Shown piece after piece: positions 16,759 to 24,827 of a stretch of 64,000 nt of DNA. The DNA lies in contig NZ_JARGZA010000004.1 in NCBI RefSeq assembly GCF_030973515.1, positions 1-64,000 on the forward strand, read 5' to 3'. The DNA comes from Jannaschia maritima. Its GTDB lineage: Bacteria > Pseudomonadota > Alphaproteobacteria > Rhodobacterales > Rhodobacteraceae. Below the pieces are notes generated by a model that was not told the DNA's origin, did no database searches, and was given only the letters and a program-made list of their open reading frames with translations. The position numbers and the translations under genes were made by a program. Every line of letters starts with the position of its first letter. Positions within the stretch are counted from its first letter, which is position 1.

Positions 16759-18492
16759 TCACGTCGGCAACCCCACGACGAACCGCGCGCCCAGCGGATC
16801 GGACGTCGCGTCCGCTTCCGTCGGGCGGATGTTCTCCGCCCAGATCACGCCGCCATGCGCCTCCACGATCTGCTTGGAGATCGCGAGGCCGAGGCCGGAA
16901 TGGTTGCCGAACTGATGCTCCGGCCGCTCCGAGTAGAAGCGCGCGAACACCTTCGACAGCGCCGCCTCCGGTATGCCGGGGCCCGTGTCCTCGACCACGA
17001 CCAGCACGCGGTTGTGCCGCTGCCGCATCCAGACGCGCACGGCATCGCCTTCCTCGCAGAAGGACAGCGCGTTGGTGATGAGGTTCACGATGACCTGCGC
17101 CAAGCGGTCCTCCAGCCCGGTGATGCGGATGGGGGCGGCGGGCAGGTCGGCGATGAAGTCGATCTCCTCCGTTTCGGCCAGCGTGGCGTGGTACTCCGTC
17201 AGGCGGCGCACCATCCGCACCAGGTCGAACTCCGCCTCGTCTTCCTTCACCAGCTCGCTGTCCAGCCGGGACGCGTTCGAGATGTCGCTGACAAGTCGGT
17301 CCAGGCGGCGGACGTCGTGCTCGATCACCTCCAACAGGCGGGCCCGCTGCAGGTCGGTCCGGGCGACGGCCATCGTCCCGATCGCGGACCGCAGGGACGC
17401 GAGGGGGTTCTTGATCTCGTGCGCCACGTCCGCGGCGAACTGCTCGTTCGACTCGATCCTGTCGTAGAGCGCACTGATGAGGCCGCGGAGCGCGCCCGAC
17501 AGGCGCCCGATCTCGTCGGGCCGCGCGGTCAGGTCGGGTATGCGCACCCGCTCCGGCGTGGTCAGCCCGCCGCGCCGCGCGGCACTGCGGTCCTTGCCCA
17601 GTTCGGCGGCGGCGGCCAGGTCGGACAGGGGGTTCGCGATGGTCGACGCCAGCACCAGGCTGAGGCCGATGGACACCATCAGTGCCAGAACGAACATCTG
17701 CAGCAGCTTCTCGCGCTCGACCCGGACGAGGCGCTCGATCTCGCCGGTGCCCGTGGTCATCGCCAGCGTGCCGACCACCGTGCCGCGATGCCGGATCGGC
17801 GTCGTCACGGTGTAGCGTTCGCCCGCCGCGTCGTCATGCGCGTGGATGACCGTCTCGCCGGGGCGGGCCCCGTCCAGCATGGCGCGCGCCACGTCGATCT
17901 CGGACCGGGGTGGCGCGACCTGCGGACCGCGCATCGCGGCCAGGCGCGACCAGACCGCGTTCAGGAACCCGGTGATCAGCGTCGTGCGCTCGTCGGCGTC
18001 CGACAGTCCCACCACGTCCGCCGCCGCGCCCCCCCCTTCCGCCTGGGCGACGAGGACGCCCGCGGAATCGAAGACGTGGACAGTGACGCCGGGCGGCAGG
18101 GCGGCGCCGTCCAGCACGGTCCGCGCCGCGTCGCCCCCATCCGCGGCCAGATTGACCGGCTCGCCCGCGGGCAGCGAGGCTTCGAACACGTTCGTGGCCA
18201 GGCGGGCCTCGTTGACCAGTCCGCGTTCGCGCTGCGTCGTCAGGGATTCGTCGCCCGGATCCAGGAACAGCACGCCGGAGACCAGGACGCCGATGGCGAT
18301 CAGGTTGAACAGGATGATCTTGCGCGCCAGCGGCGACCGGTCGAGCGCGATCAGACCCCGGCGGCGCGGCCTGGGGGACGGGACCTGCGCGGCGGGGGCC
18401 GCCACGTCGGGGGCATGGTCCGGGACCGGGACACCCGGCAGGTCGTCGCGTCGCCGCCCACCGCCCGCGGGGATGTCGGCCGCGACGGCCAC
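16759..18492 (-). CDS. chvG: Sensor histidine kinase ChvG
   Basis: A 577-residue kinase: basic N-terminus, first helix (about 55-75, IILFNLIAIGVLVSGVLFL), a periplasmic sensor, a second helix (MFVLALMVSIGLSLVLAST), HAMP, HisKA with the phospho-His in VAHEIKNPLASLR, and HATPase (NLITNAL, DTGPGIP, GLGLAISKQIVEAHGG). With ChvI it controls acid and envelope responses in rhizobia and Agrobacterium; acid sensing here is by family analogy. The GTG at 18492, preceded by GAGGGCGGGGGC and 10 bases after the chvI stop, is preferred; the frame is open to 18564. Confidence 0.92.
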   Translation of the reverse strand: MAVAADIPAGGGRRRDDLPGVPVPDHAPDVAAPAAQVPSPRPRRRGLIALDRSPLARKIILFNLIAIGVLVSGVLFLDPGDESLTTQRERGLVNEARLATNVFEASLPAGEPVNLAADGGDAARTVLDGAALPPGVTVHVFDSAGVLVAQAEGGGAAADVVGLSDADERTTLITGFLNAVWSRLAAMRGPQVAPPRSEIDVARAMLDGARPGETVIHAHDDAAGERYTVTTPIRHRGTVVGTLAMTTGTGEIERLVRVEREKLLQMFVLALMVSIGLSLVLASTIANPLSDLAAAAELGKDRSAARRGGLTTPERVRIPDLTARPDEIGRLSGALRGLISALYDRIESNEQFAADVAHEIKNPLASLRSAIGTMAVARTDLQRARLLEVIEHDVRRLDRLVSDISNASRLDSELVKEDEAEFDLVRMVRRLTEYHATLAETEEIDFIADLPAAPIRITGLEDRLAQVIVNLITNALSFCEEGDAVRVWMRQRHNRVLVVVEDTGPGIPEAALSKVFARFYSERPEHQFGNHSGLGLAISKQIVEAHGGVIWAENIRPTEADATSDPLGARFVVGLPT

Positions 18493-18502
18493 GCCCCCGC
18501 CC

Positions 18503-19204
18503 TCAGACCTCGTTGTAGCGATAGCCGATGCCGTACAGCGTCTCGATCGCCGTGAAGTCGGCATCGACGCTTCGCATCTTCTTGCGCAGGCGCTTGATGT
18601 GGCTGTCGATCGTTCGGTCGTCCACGAACACCTGGTCGTCGTAGGCCACGTCCATCAACTGGTCCCGCGACTTCACGAAGCCGGGCCGTTGCGCCAGCGC
18701 CTGAAGCAGCAGGAACTCGGTCACGGTCAACGTGACGCCCTGCCCCTTCCACGTCACGGCGTGGCGCAGGGGGTCCATCGTCAGGTCGCCGCGGGTCATC
18801 ACCTGGGCGTCGTCGGCGGCCTCGGGCGCATGGCCCGACACGGCCTCGTTGCGCCGGAGGATCGCGCGAATGCGCTCGACCAGCAGGCGCTGGCTGAACG
18901 GCTTCCGGACGTAGTCGTCCGCCCCCATCCGCAGACCCAGCACCTCGTCGATCTCGTCGTCCTTCGACGTCAGGAAGATGACGGGCACGGCCGATTTCTG
19001 ACGCAGGCGCTGAAGCAGGTCCATGCCGTCCATACGGGGCATCTTGATGTCCAGCACGGCCAGCTCCGGCATGTTGCGGTTGAACGCGTCCAGCGCGGAC
19101 TGCCCGTCGTTGAAGGTCTCGACCTCGAAGCCCTCGGCCTCCAAGGTCATGGAAACGGACGTCAGGATGTTCCTGTCGTCGTCCACAAGCGCGATGCGCG
19201 ACAT
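18503..19204 (-). CDS. chvI: Response regulator ChvI
   Basis: A 233-residue OmpR/PhoB-type regulator. Receiver: Asp8-10 in ALVDDDRN, phospho-acceptor Asp52 in [12 protein letters not shown], and Lys in YVRKPF. Winged helix: [17 protein letters not shown], then [19 protein letters not shown] and [10 protein letters not shown], the ChvI-type ending. First gene of the chvI-chvG-hprK-rapZ-EIIA-HPr run, divergent from pckA. A CtrA-type box and a pair of 11-base repeats lie in the shared upstream region. Confidence 0.95.
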   Translation of the reverse strand: MSRIALVDDDRNILTSVSMTLEAEGFEVETFNDGQSALDAFNRNMPELAVLDIKMPRMDGMDLLQRLRQKSAVPVIFLTSKDDEIDEVLGLRMGADDYVRKPFSQRLLVERIRAILRRNEAVSGHAPEAADDAQVMTRGDLTMDPLRHAVTWKGQGVTLTVTEFLLLQALAQRPGFVKSRDQLMDVAYDDQVFVDDRTIDSHIKRLRKKMRSVDADFTAIETLYGIGYRYNEV

Positions 19205-19332
19205 GGTCGATGTCCTCGTGTTGCCTGCCTTGCTGCCGTCGTTTTCCGTCCACCTTCGGGGGTGGGGACGGCGGGATCAATCTCCGGGCGCGAATCACCG
19301 CCCTTCCGCTACCGGGTGTGGCCCCATCGCAC

Positions 19333-19347
19333 TTAAGGCGGAGTTAA
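19333..19347. promoter_or_regulatory. CtrA-type box between chvI and pckA
   Basis: TTAAGGCGGAGTTAA is an exact TTAA-N7-TTAA, the core of the CtrA binding consensus in alphaproteobacteria. It lies 129 bases upstream of the chvI start and 191 bases upstream of pckA. The flanking C of the full consensus (TTAAC) is present only on the minus strand reading CTTAAC. Confidence 0.45.
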
Positions 19348-19381
19348 GCGCCACGCCGGGGCCACGTGCCTGCCTGAATGT

Positions 19382-19413
19382 TTGCGCCAACGGGCCGCAT
19401 GGTTGCGCTAACG
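19382..19413. promoter_or_regulatory. Paired operator-like repeats upstream of pckA
   Basis: TTGCGCCAACG (19382-19392) and TTGCGCTAACG (19403-19413) are direct repeats with a 21-base period, two helical turns. Each resembles a GTTAGCGCTAAC-type palindrome bound by LacI-family regulators; the first matches 10 of those 12 positions. A carbon-flux regulator such as CceR is a candidate from memory of Rhodobacter work, not shown here. Confidence 0.4.
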
Positions 19414-19537
19414 TCGGCTGCCGCCGGAACGCGGGCGTGATATACCTCGTTGACAGACGACCCTTCGGAAATGTCCGAGACGCCGGCGGGTCGGGCAATT
19501 TCGTTTCGTCGCCTCGGCGGCGGTAGAGGAGGATACG

Positions 19538-21151
19538 ATGACCGACCCCGTCCGCACAGAACCGCGCGCGAACCCCGACCACACCCTGGCCCATCAGGGG
19601 ATCGATGGCCTGGGACAGGTCCATTACAACCTGACGGAGCCCGCCCTGATGCAGCACGCCCTTCAGCGGGGTGAGGGCACGCTGGGGCGGGGCGGGGCGC
19701 TCTATGTCTCGACGGGCAAGCATACGGGGCGCAGTCCGAAGGATAAGTTCATCGTTCGCACGCCCGGCGTCGCCGACGACATCTGGTGGGACAGCAACGC
19801 CGCCATGTCGCCCGACCGGTTCGACGCGCTGCACGCCGACATGCTGGCCCACATGAGGGGACGCGATCATTACGTGCAGGACCTGTTCGGCGGCGCGGAC
19901 CCGGCGCATCGCCTGGACGTCCGCGTCGTGACGGAGCTGGCGTGGCATTCGCTGTTCATCCGTCACCTCCTGCGCCGTCCCGACGCCGCGGATCTGACTG
20001 GCTTCGTGCCGGAGTTCACGATCCTCAATTGCCCGTCCTTCAAGGCCGACCCCGATCGCCACGGCACCCGGTCCGACGTGGCCATCGCCCTGAACTTCGA
20101 CGCCAAGCTGATCCTGATCTGCGGCACCGAATACGCGGGCGAGAACAAGAAGTCCGTCTTCACGCTTCTGAACCACATCTTGCCCGAGCGCGGCGTCATG
20201 CCGATGCACTGCTCGGCCAACCACGCCATCGGCAAGCCGACCGAAACGGCCGTGTTCTTCGGCCTGTCGGGCACGGGCAAGACGACCCTTTCGGCCGCCC
20301 CCGACCGAACGCTGATCGGCGACGACGAACACGGCTGGTCCGGCACGGGGACGTTCAACTTCGAGGGCGGCTGCTACGCCAAGACGATCAACCTGTCCGC
20401 GGACGCGGAGCCGGAGATCTTCGCCACGACCACCAAGTTCGCCACTGTGGTCGAGAACATGGTCTTCGACCCAGACACGCTGGAGCTGGACTTCGAGGAC
20501 GACAGCATCAGCGCGAACATGCGCTGCGCCTATCCGCTGGACTACATCTCGAACGCGTCCGCGACGGCGCTGGGCGGGCATCCGAAGAACGTCGTGATGC
20601 TGACCTGCGACGCCTATGGCGTCCTGCCTCCGATCGCCCGGCTGACGCCCGCGCAGGCGATGTATCACTTCCTGTCGGGCTTCACGTCCAAGGTCGCGGG
20701 CACCGAACGGGGCGTGACGGAACCGCAGCCGACCTTCTCCACCTGCTTCGGGGCGCCGTTCCTGCCTCGCCGGCCGGAGGTGTACGGCAACCTGCTGCGC
20801 GACAAGATCGCCAAGCACGGCTCCGATTGCTGGCTCGTCAACACCGGCTGGACCGGCGGCGCCCACGGCACCGGCTCGCGCATGCCGATCAAGGCGACGC
20901 GCGCCCTGCTGTCAGCCGCGCTGTCCGGAAGGCTGGCGAAGGGGCCCTTCCGCCGCGATCCCAATTTCGGCTTCGACGTGCCCGTGACCTGCGACGGCGT
21001 GCCCGACATCCTGCTCGATCCGCGCCGGACATGGGCGGACAAGGACGCATACGATGCGCAGGCAAAGAAGCTTGTGGACATGTTCGCCGAAAACTTCGGA
21101 CAGTACGTCGACCATATCGGCGACGACGTGAAGGCATGCGCGATCGGCTGA
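19538..21151 (+). CDS. pckA: Phosphoenolpyruvate carboxykinase (ATP)
   Basis: A 537-residue ATP-type PEP carboxykinase, the enzyme that converts oxaloacetate to PEP for gluconeogenesis. It shows the substrate arginine in TGRSPKDKF, the metal-binding MHCSANH with its histidine, the kinase-1a loop [13 protein letters not shown] and the kinase-2 motif IGDDEHGW. Length is normal. It is divergent from chvI; the neighbourhood of pckA with chvGI is also known in rhizobia and Agrobacterium. Confidence 0.97.
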   Translation: MTDPVRTEPRANPDHTLAHQGIDGLGQVHYNLTEPALMQHALQRGEGTLGRGGALYVSTGKHTGRSPKDKFIVRTPGVADDIWWDSNAAMSPDRFDALHADMLAHMRGRDHYVQDLFGGADPAHRLDVRVVTELAWHSLFIRHLLRRPDAADLTGFVPEFTILNCPSFKADPDRHGTRSDVAIALNFDAKLILICGTEYAGENKKSVFTLLNHILPERGVMPMHCSANHAIGKPTETAVFFGLSGTGKTTLSAAPDRTLIGDDEHGWSGTGTFNFEGGCYAKTINLSADAEPEIFATTTKFATVVENMVFDPDTLELDFEDDSISANMRCAYPLDYISNASATALGGHPKNVVMLTCDAYGVLPPIARLTPAQAMYHFLSGFTSKVAGTERGVTEPQPTFSTCFGAPFLPRRPEVYGNLLRDKIAKHGSDCWLVNTGWTGGAHGTGSRMPIKATRALLSAALSGRLAKGPFRRDPNFGFDVPVTCDGVPDILLDPRRTWADKDAYDAQAKKLVDMFAENFGQYVDHIGDDVKACAIG

Positions 21152-21663
21152 CCCCCGTTCTGACCCTGGCCGCCCTGCTTTGCGGGGCGGTTCCCGCTGG
21201 CGCGGGCATCGTCCTGGTGGATGCGGGCGTCGTCTGCCCGGCGATCCGCGAGACCGTGGATCGCGTACCCGCTCCCGACACCGAAGCGGGGCACGTCGAT
21301 CTGATCGGGGGCGACCTGACCTTCGACCTTCAGACCGGCGCGGTGCCCTTGATGCGTCACCTGTCCTTCGGCCTTCGCGTGCGCAACGAGGGCGACGCGC
21401 CCGTGGAGGCGGTCGTCGTGGTCGTGCACCCGCCCTTCGGCGCCCGTCGGGTGGCGCGCGAATCTTGGGCTCACGACGTCCCAGCGGGCGACACGGCACT
21501 GAACCTGTTCACCTTCGACCACCCGTACGAGATGGTGCCGGGCCGTTGGACCTTCTCGTTCGAGGTCGGGGGCGAGACGGCGCTAACGGTGCCCTTCGAC
21601 GTAGGCGCGCCGGGCGCGGAGGCGGCGGTCGATGCCGTGTGTTTGGGCGCGCTCGCAGTCTGA
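21136..21663 (+). CDS. Secreted DUF3859-type protein
   Basis: A 175-residue protein starting inside the pckA 3' end at the ATG at 21136 (16-base overlap, with GAAGG close before it). A signal peptide ([19 protein letters not shown]) precedes a beta-rich domain with [29 protein letters not shown] and [20 protein letters not shown], matching the layout of DUF3859 proteins of Rhodobacterales. Two cysteines occur near the ends of the mature chain. Function unknown; overlap with pckA suggests readthrough expression. Confidence 0.72.
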   Translation: MRDRLTPVLTLAALLCGAVPAGAGIVLVDAGVVCPAIRETVDRVPAPDTEAGHVDLIGGDLTFDLQTGAVPLMRHLSFGLRVRNEGDAPVEAVVVVVHPPFGARRVARESWAHDVPAGDTALNLFTFDHPYEMVPGRWTFSFEVGGETALTVPFDVGAPGAEAAVDAVCLGALAV

Positions 21664-21749
21664 GCCGGCGGCAGCAACGGACGGATTCGCGAAAAGTTTC
21701 AGGGGGCCGGACCGAGGCCGCGTTTGCGCCGGTGACAGGTGTTCATCGG

Positions 21750-21765
21750 TTAACCGACCGTTAAC
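21750..21765. promoter_or_regulatory. CtrA-type box upstream of secreted DUF4394 gene
   Basis: TTAACCGACCGTTAAC is an exact TTAA-N7-TTAAC, the full CtrA consensus, ending 57 bases before the start codon at 21822. The two GTTAAC-type halves are also individually palindromic (GGTTAACC). Confidence 0.55.
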
Positions 21766-21821
21766 CTAATGCCCGCGCGTCGCGAACCGGCGCGCGCGTA
21801 ACCGGGAAGGAACACCGATCC

Positions 21822-22763
21822 ATGACGAACCGTACCTTATACTATGCCCTTGGCTTGTCCGCCGCCATGGCGACATCCGCCGCTGCGCAGACCGCCTTTA
21901 TCCTCGGCGACAACGGCAACGACCTGCTCGGCTTCGACGTCGCGGGTGGCGGCACGTCCTCGGTGATGTTGTCGACCGGGTCCTCGCCCCTGTCGCTGGA
22001 CGCATTGACCTATCGTCCGCAGACGAACCAGCTCTATGGCTACGAAGGATCCGCGGGCACGCTCTATACCGTGGACGTCGCGAGCGGCGTGGCGACGCAG
22101 GTGTTCCAGGATTCCGGCCTGCCCGGCGGGATCGTGCAGTTCGACACGAATCCGAACCTGGACGCGTTCCGCTTCATCAACCAGTCGGGCGCGAACGTCG
22201 TGTACTTCCCCGACGATTCCGCCGATACGAACGGCCGGGCCGGCACCTTGCTGACCGATCCGGGCACCGTGAAGCCGCTGGTGTATGCCGACGGCTACGA
22301 GAACGACCCCGACGCGGCGGGCGATCCGTTCCTGGTCGGCAACGGGTACACGAACCAGTTGCCGCTGGCCGACGCGCAAGCGCAGCCCGACGCGCTGCTG
22401 CAATACGTCCTGGATGACAAGACCGGCACGCTGGGTATCCTGGACAACAATGACGGCACCGTGGACTTCGTGGCCGACATCGCGATCGACTTCGACAACA
22501 TCGGCGGGTTCGACGTCTTCACGGACGGCGACACCGACATCGGCTATGCCGCGCTCGACGTGAACGGGGTGGGCTCGCTCTATCAGATCGACTTGACCAC
22601 CGGTGCCGTGACGGAGATCCTGGGCTTCGGTGCGAACACCGACCCCACCACGCTCGCCGTCTTCGATGCCGACATGACGGTCATTCCCGTGCCGGCTGCA
22701 GGACTGCTGCTGCTGTCGGGCCTGGGCGGCCTGGTCCTGGCGCGCCGCAAGAAGACCGCCTGA
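21822..22763 (+). CDS. Secreted DUF4394 protein with VPLPA-type C-terminal anchor
   Basis: A 313-residue protein: signal peptide (YYALGLSAAMATSAAAQT), a DUF4394-like beta-propeller domain (LDALTYRPQTNQLYGYEG, YAALDVNGVGSLYQIDLTTG), and a C-terminal sorting tail of the PEP-CTERM/VPLPA type: IPVPAAGLLLLSGLGGLVL followed by ARRKK. Such tails are processed by exosortase/archaeosortase-like enzymes, none of which is encoded here. The domain is strongly acidic and Asn/Asp-rich. Start at the ATG at 21822 with GGGAAGGAACA upstream. A perfect CtrA-type box lies just upstream, suggesting cell-cycle or motility-linked control. Confidence 0.82.
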   Translation: MTNRTLYYALGLSAAMATSAAAQTAFILGDNGNDLLGFDVAGGGTSSVMLSTGSSPLSLDALTYRPQTNQLYGYEGSAGTLYTVDVASGVATQVFQDSGLPGGIVQFDTNPNLDAFRFINQSGANVVYFPDDSADTNGRAGTLLTDPGTVKPLVYADGYENDPDAAGDPFLVGNGYTNQLPLADAQAQPDALLQYVLDDKTGTLGILDNNDGTVDFVADIAIDFDNIGGFDVFTDGDTDIGYAALDVNGVGSLYQIDLTTGAVTEILGFGANTDPTTLAVFDADMTVIPVPAAGLLLLSGLGGLVLARRKKTA

Positions 22764-22785
22764 CGCCATCCATAGCGGGCATCCC

Positions 22786-22822
22786 GGTCCCCGGGGTGTC
22801 CGTCGCGACGACCCCCGGGGGC
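22786..22822. terminator. Bidirectional hairpin between convergent genes
   Basis: GGTCCCCGGGGT and ACCCCCGGGGG flank the perfect palindrome CGTCGCGACG, giving a long imperfect stem in the 68-base gap between the convergent DUF4394 and TauE genes. No T run is present, so it is a candidate shared terminator only. Confidence 0.4.
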
Positions 22823-22831
22823 GGGGTGGCC

Positions 22832-23593
22832 CTAGCCGCTGAGCAGACCCCGCCGGATCAGGTTCAGCCCCGCGACGACCAGCACGATCAAAGTGATGCG
22901 CCGGACCCGGTCCGCGTCCAGCCGGTCCCGCAGCGCCAGCCCGATCAGCAGCCCGACGAGGGAGGCGGGCAGCATCGACGCGCTGAAGAGGGCCGTCTCG
23001 GCGTTCAGGATGCCCGACCGCAGGTGCCCCAGGACCAGGGGGATGGACCCCAGCCCATAGATCACGCCCTGCACCACCATCTGGCGATCCTTCGGCGTCC
23101 CGATCGCCAGCAGGTACAGCACGGTGGGCGGCCCCCAGGTTCCCGCCAGCCCACCCAGCGCACCGGCCAGGGTCCCAAGGCCCCATTCGGCCGCGTTGCG
23201 TCGCCGGGGCGGCACGGTTGGCCGCCAGCCGATCAGTTGGATCGCAGACAGGATCACGACCGGCACGCCCAGCACCAGCAGGAACGCCTGGCGCGGGATG
23301 GACGTCACGAACTGGGCCGCCACGAAGATCGCGACCATCACGGTCACGACGTAGCGCCAGTGCAGCCGCACCGCCTGCCCCGCCGGCGCCAGCCCGGTCC
23401 GGAAGACCTGCACCGCGTTGGTCGCCACCACGGGCAGGATCAGGCCCGCGAGTGCCAGGCGCGGATCCATGATGGTCGACAGGCCGGAGATCATGACCAG
23501 CGGCAGGGCGAACCCCACCGCGCCCTTCACCATCCCGCCCGTCAGCGCGACCGTCATCGCAAGGGTCCAGATCAGGGGGGTGAACGCGTCCAT
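22832..23593 (-). CDS. TauE/SafE-family permease
   Basis: A 253-residue membrane protein with seven or eight helices. The N-terminal GGMVKGAVGFALPLVMISGL and the second-half GALGGLAGTWGPPTVLYLLA are the paired motifs of the TauE/SafE (sulfite exporter-like) family, which move sulfonate-derived or organic anions across the inner membrane. Substrate unknown. Start taken at the ATG at 23593 (GAGG just upstream) because the frame before it encodes a soluble cysteine-rich stretch without a membrane helix. Confidence 0.87.
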   Translation of the reverse strand: MDAFTPLIWTLAMTVALTGGMVKGAVGFALPLVMISGLSTIMDPRLALAGLILPVVATNAVQVFRTGLAPAGQAVRLHWRYVVTVMVAIFVAAQFVTSIPRQAFLLVLGVPVVILSAIQLIGWRPTVPPRRRNAAEWGLGTLAGALGGLAGTWGPPTVLYLLAIGTPKDRQMVVQGVIYGLGSIPLVLGHLRSGILNAETALFSASMLPASLVGLLIGLALRDRLDADRVRRITLIVLVVAGLNLIRRGLLSG

Positions 23594-23649
23594 GACCTCG
23601 GTTACGCCTTCGCCGCAGGACATGTCACGTGGTTCGATGGGGTCTCCAC

Positions 23650-24355
23650 CAATCCGCGCCGATCCGGTGTCCGGCAAGCAGGCTACGCCGCGACCGCACG
23701 TCTGCCGGAAGGGATCCATGCTTGCGATACGCTGCTCGACCCCGGCGACCTATGGATCGATGCCATGGCTCGCGACGCGCGGCCCGGCGTCGACTGCGAC
23801 GCGGGGGTAACGACGACCGCCCCGTCGTGGACGAAGGACTTTCGGAGGGCGCGATCGACATCCCGGAACACCGCGTCGTGCGAGAATACGCGCGCTCCTT
23901 CGAAGGCTTCCGTGTCGAAGGCGCGAACCTCCCGGGCGGGGCGGATGGCCGCAGTTCGAAGGATTCAATATGCACCGCCGGAACCGCCCGCATCCGGACC
24001 CCCTCGCGTGGCACGGGCAGCGATGGATCGCGCCCGGGACCATGCCGAGGGGCACGAGCAACTCAGCGAGCCGCTGGCCGCGTTTCCCAATATGGGCGAG
24101 ACGCCGGTGATGCCGTGCGCCAGGGTCGCCGTCGCTCGGGGAATCTCTTGTTTCTCCCCCCAAACCGGAGGGACGAAGGCATGCGCCGCGACCCGAAGGC
24201 GGGGATGGCGGAGCCGTTGGCCGCCCGCGTCGCCCGGACCTGCGCGGACGATGCGGTGCAGGTCCACGGGGGCGACGGCTTCGCGCGTGAATACGATGCT
24301 GACCGCCTGCGTCTCCGATGCGCGGATCCTGTCCATCGTCGAACGGGCCGCCTAG
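23650..24355 (+). pseudogene. Decayed acyl-CoA dehydrogenase (methylsuccinyl-CoA dehydrogenase-like)
   Basis: No single open frame spans this stretch, but pieces of an acyl-CoA dehydrogenase appear in order across shifting frames: IDIPEHRVVREYARSFEGF with RVEGANLPGG (about 23860-23940), RVARAAMDRARDHAEGHEQL with PLAAFPNM (about 24007-24105), PKAGMAEPLAARVARTCADD with AVQVHGGDGFAREY (about 24194-24300) and VSDARILSIVE (about 24311-24345), then a stop. A weaker match, LAIRCSTPATYGSMPWLATR, lies at about 23720-23775. The order and spacing match the C-terminal two thirds of methylsuccinyl-CoA dehydrogenase as I know it. At least three frameshifts and a premature stop make it non-functional; the N-terminal part is absent. 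Confidence 0.72.
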
Positions 24356-24431
24356 ATACGGGGCCGGGTCATCGCGCTGCCGCGACGACGGGGATTGCCC
24401 GCCGGACTTCGACATGCCGTAACGCGGTTCC

Positions 24432-24827
24432 ATGCGCCCCTTCCTCGTCCTCCCCCTGCTTCTGGGCTTCTGCCAGCCCGACGAGACGATCTCGGGCCAT
24501 TCGGACCGCGGCGCCGTATGGCACCTGGTGGAACTGAACGGCGAGCCCTTCGACGCCCCCGCCACCCTGTCCTTCCCCGAGGAAGGGATCGCCCGGGGCC
24601 AGGGCCCCTGCAACACGTTCCGCGCCACCCAGGCTGCCCCCTATCCGTGGATCGAGATCCGCGGCATCGCCGCCACCCGCATGGCCTGTTCCGATTTGGA
24701 CGCAGAAACCGCCTATTTCGCGGCTCTGCGCGAGGCGACCTTGGTGGAGGCGTCGCCTCGCATACTGCTCCTGACTACCGAGGACGGGATGGAGGCGGTG
24801 TTCACGAACGGCCCCCCGGCAGACTGA
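24432..24827 (+). CDS. META-domain (HslJ-like) lipoprotein-like protein
   Basis: A 131-residue protein with a short hydrophobic N-terminus (MRPFLVLPLLLGFC) and one META domain: WHLVELNGEPFDAPATLSF, GQGPCNTFRATQ and ATRMACSDLDAETAYFAALR, close to HslJ/META heat-shock-like secreted proteins. The two domain cysteines (PCNTF, MACSD) probably form a disulfide. Cys14 might be a lipidation site although the preceding residues (LLGFC) are not an ideal lipobox. It converges on the FAD oxidoreductase gene with a 26-base overlap at the 3' ends. Confidence 0.8.
   Translation: MRPFLVLPLLLGFCQPDETISGHSDRGAVWHLVELNGEPFDAPATLSFPEEGIARGQGPCNTFRATQAAPYPWIEIRGIAATRMACSDLDAETAYFAALREATLVEASPRILLLTTEDGMEAVFTNGPPAD

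Larger units (their letters stand above)
19205..19537. other. Divergent regulatory region chvI/pckA
   Basis: This 333-base gap between the divergent chvI and pckA genes holds no gene. It contains a TTAA-N7-TTAA box (19333-19347), two 11-base direct repeats TTGCGCYAACG (19382-19392 and 19403-19413) and a TTGACA hexamer at 19450 that could be a -35 element for pckA, although no matching -10 is obvious. pckA is preceded by AGAGGAGGATACG, a strong ribosome site. Confidence 0.6.

Noticed and set aside
15380-16915. Long + strand frame opposite rapZ and hprK
   Set aside because: The minus strand has well-conserved RapZ and HprK; the + frame lacks any family signature.
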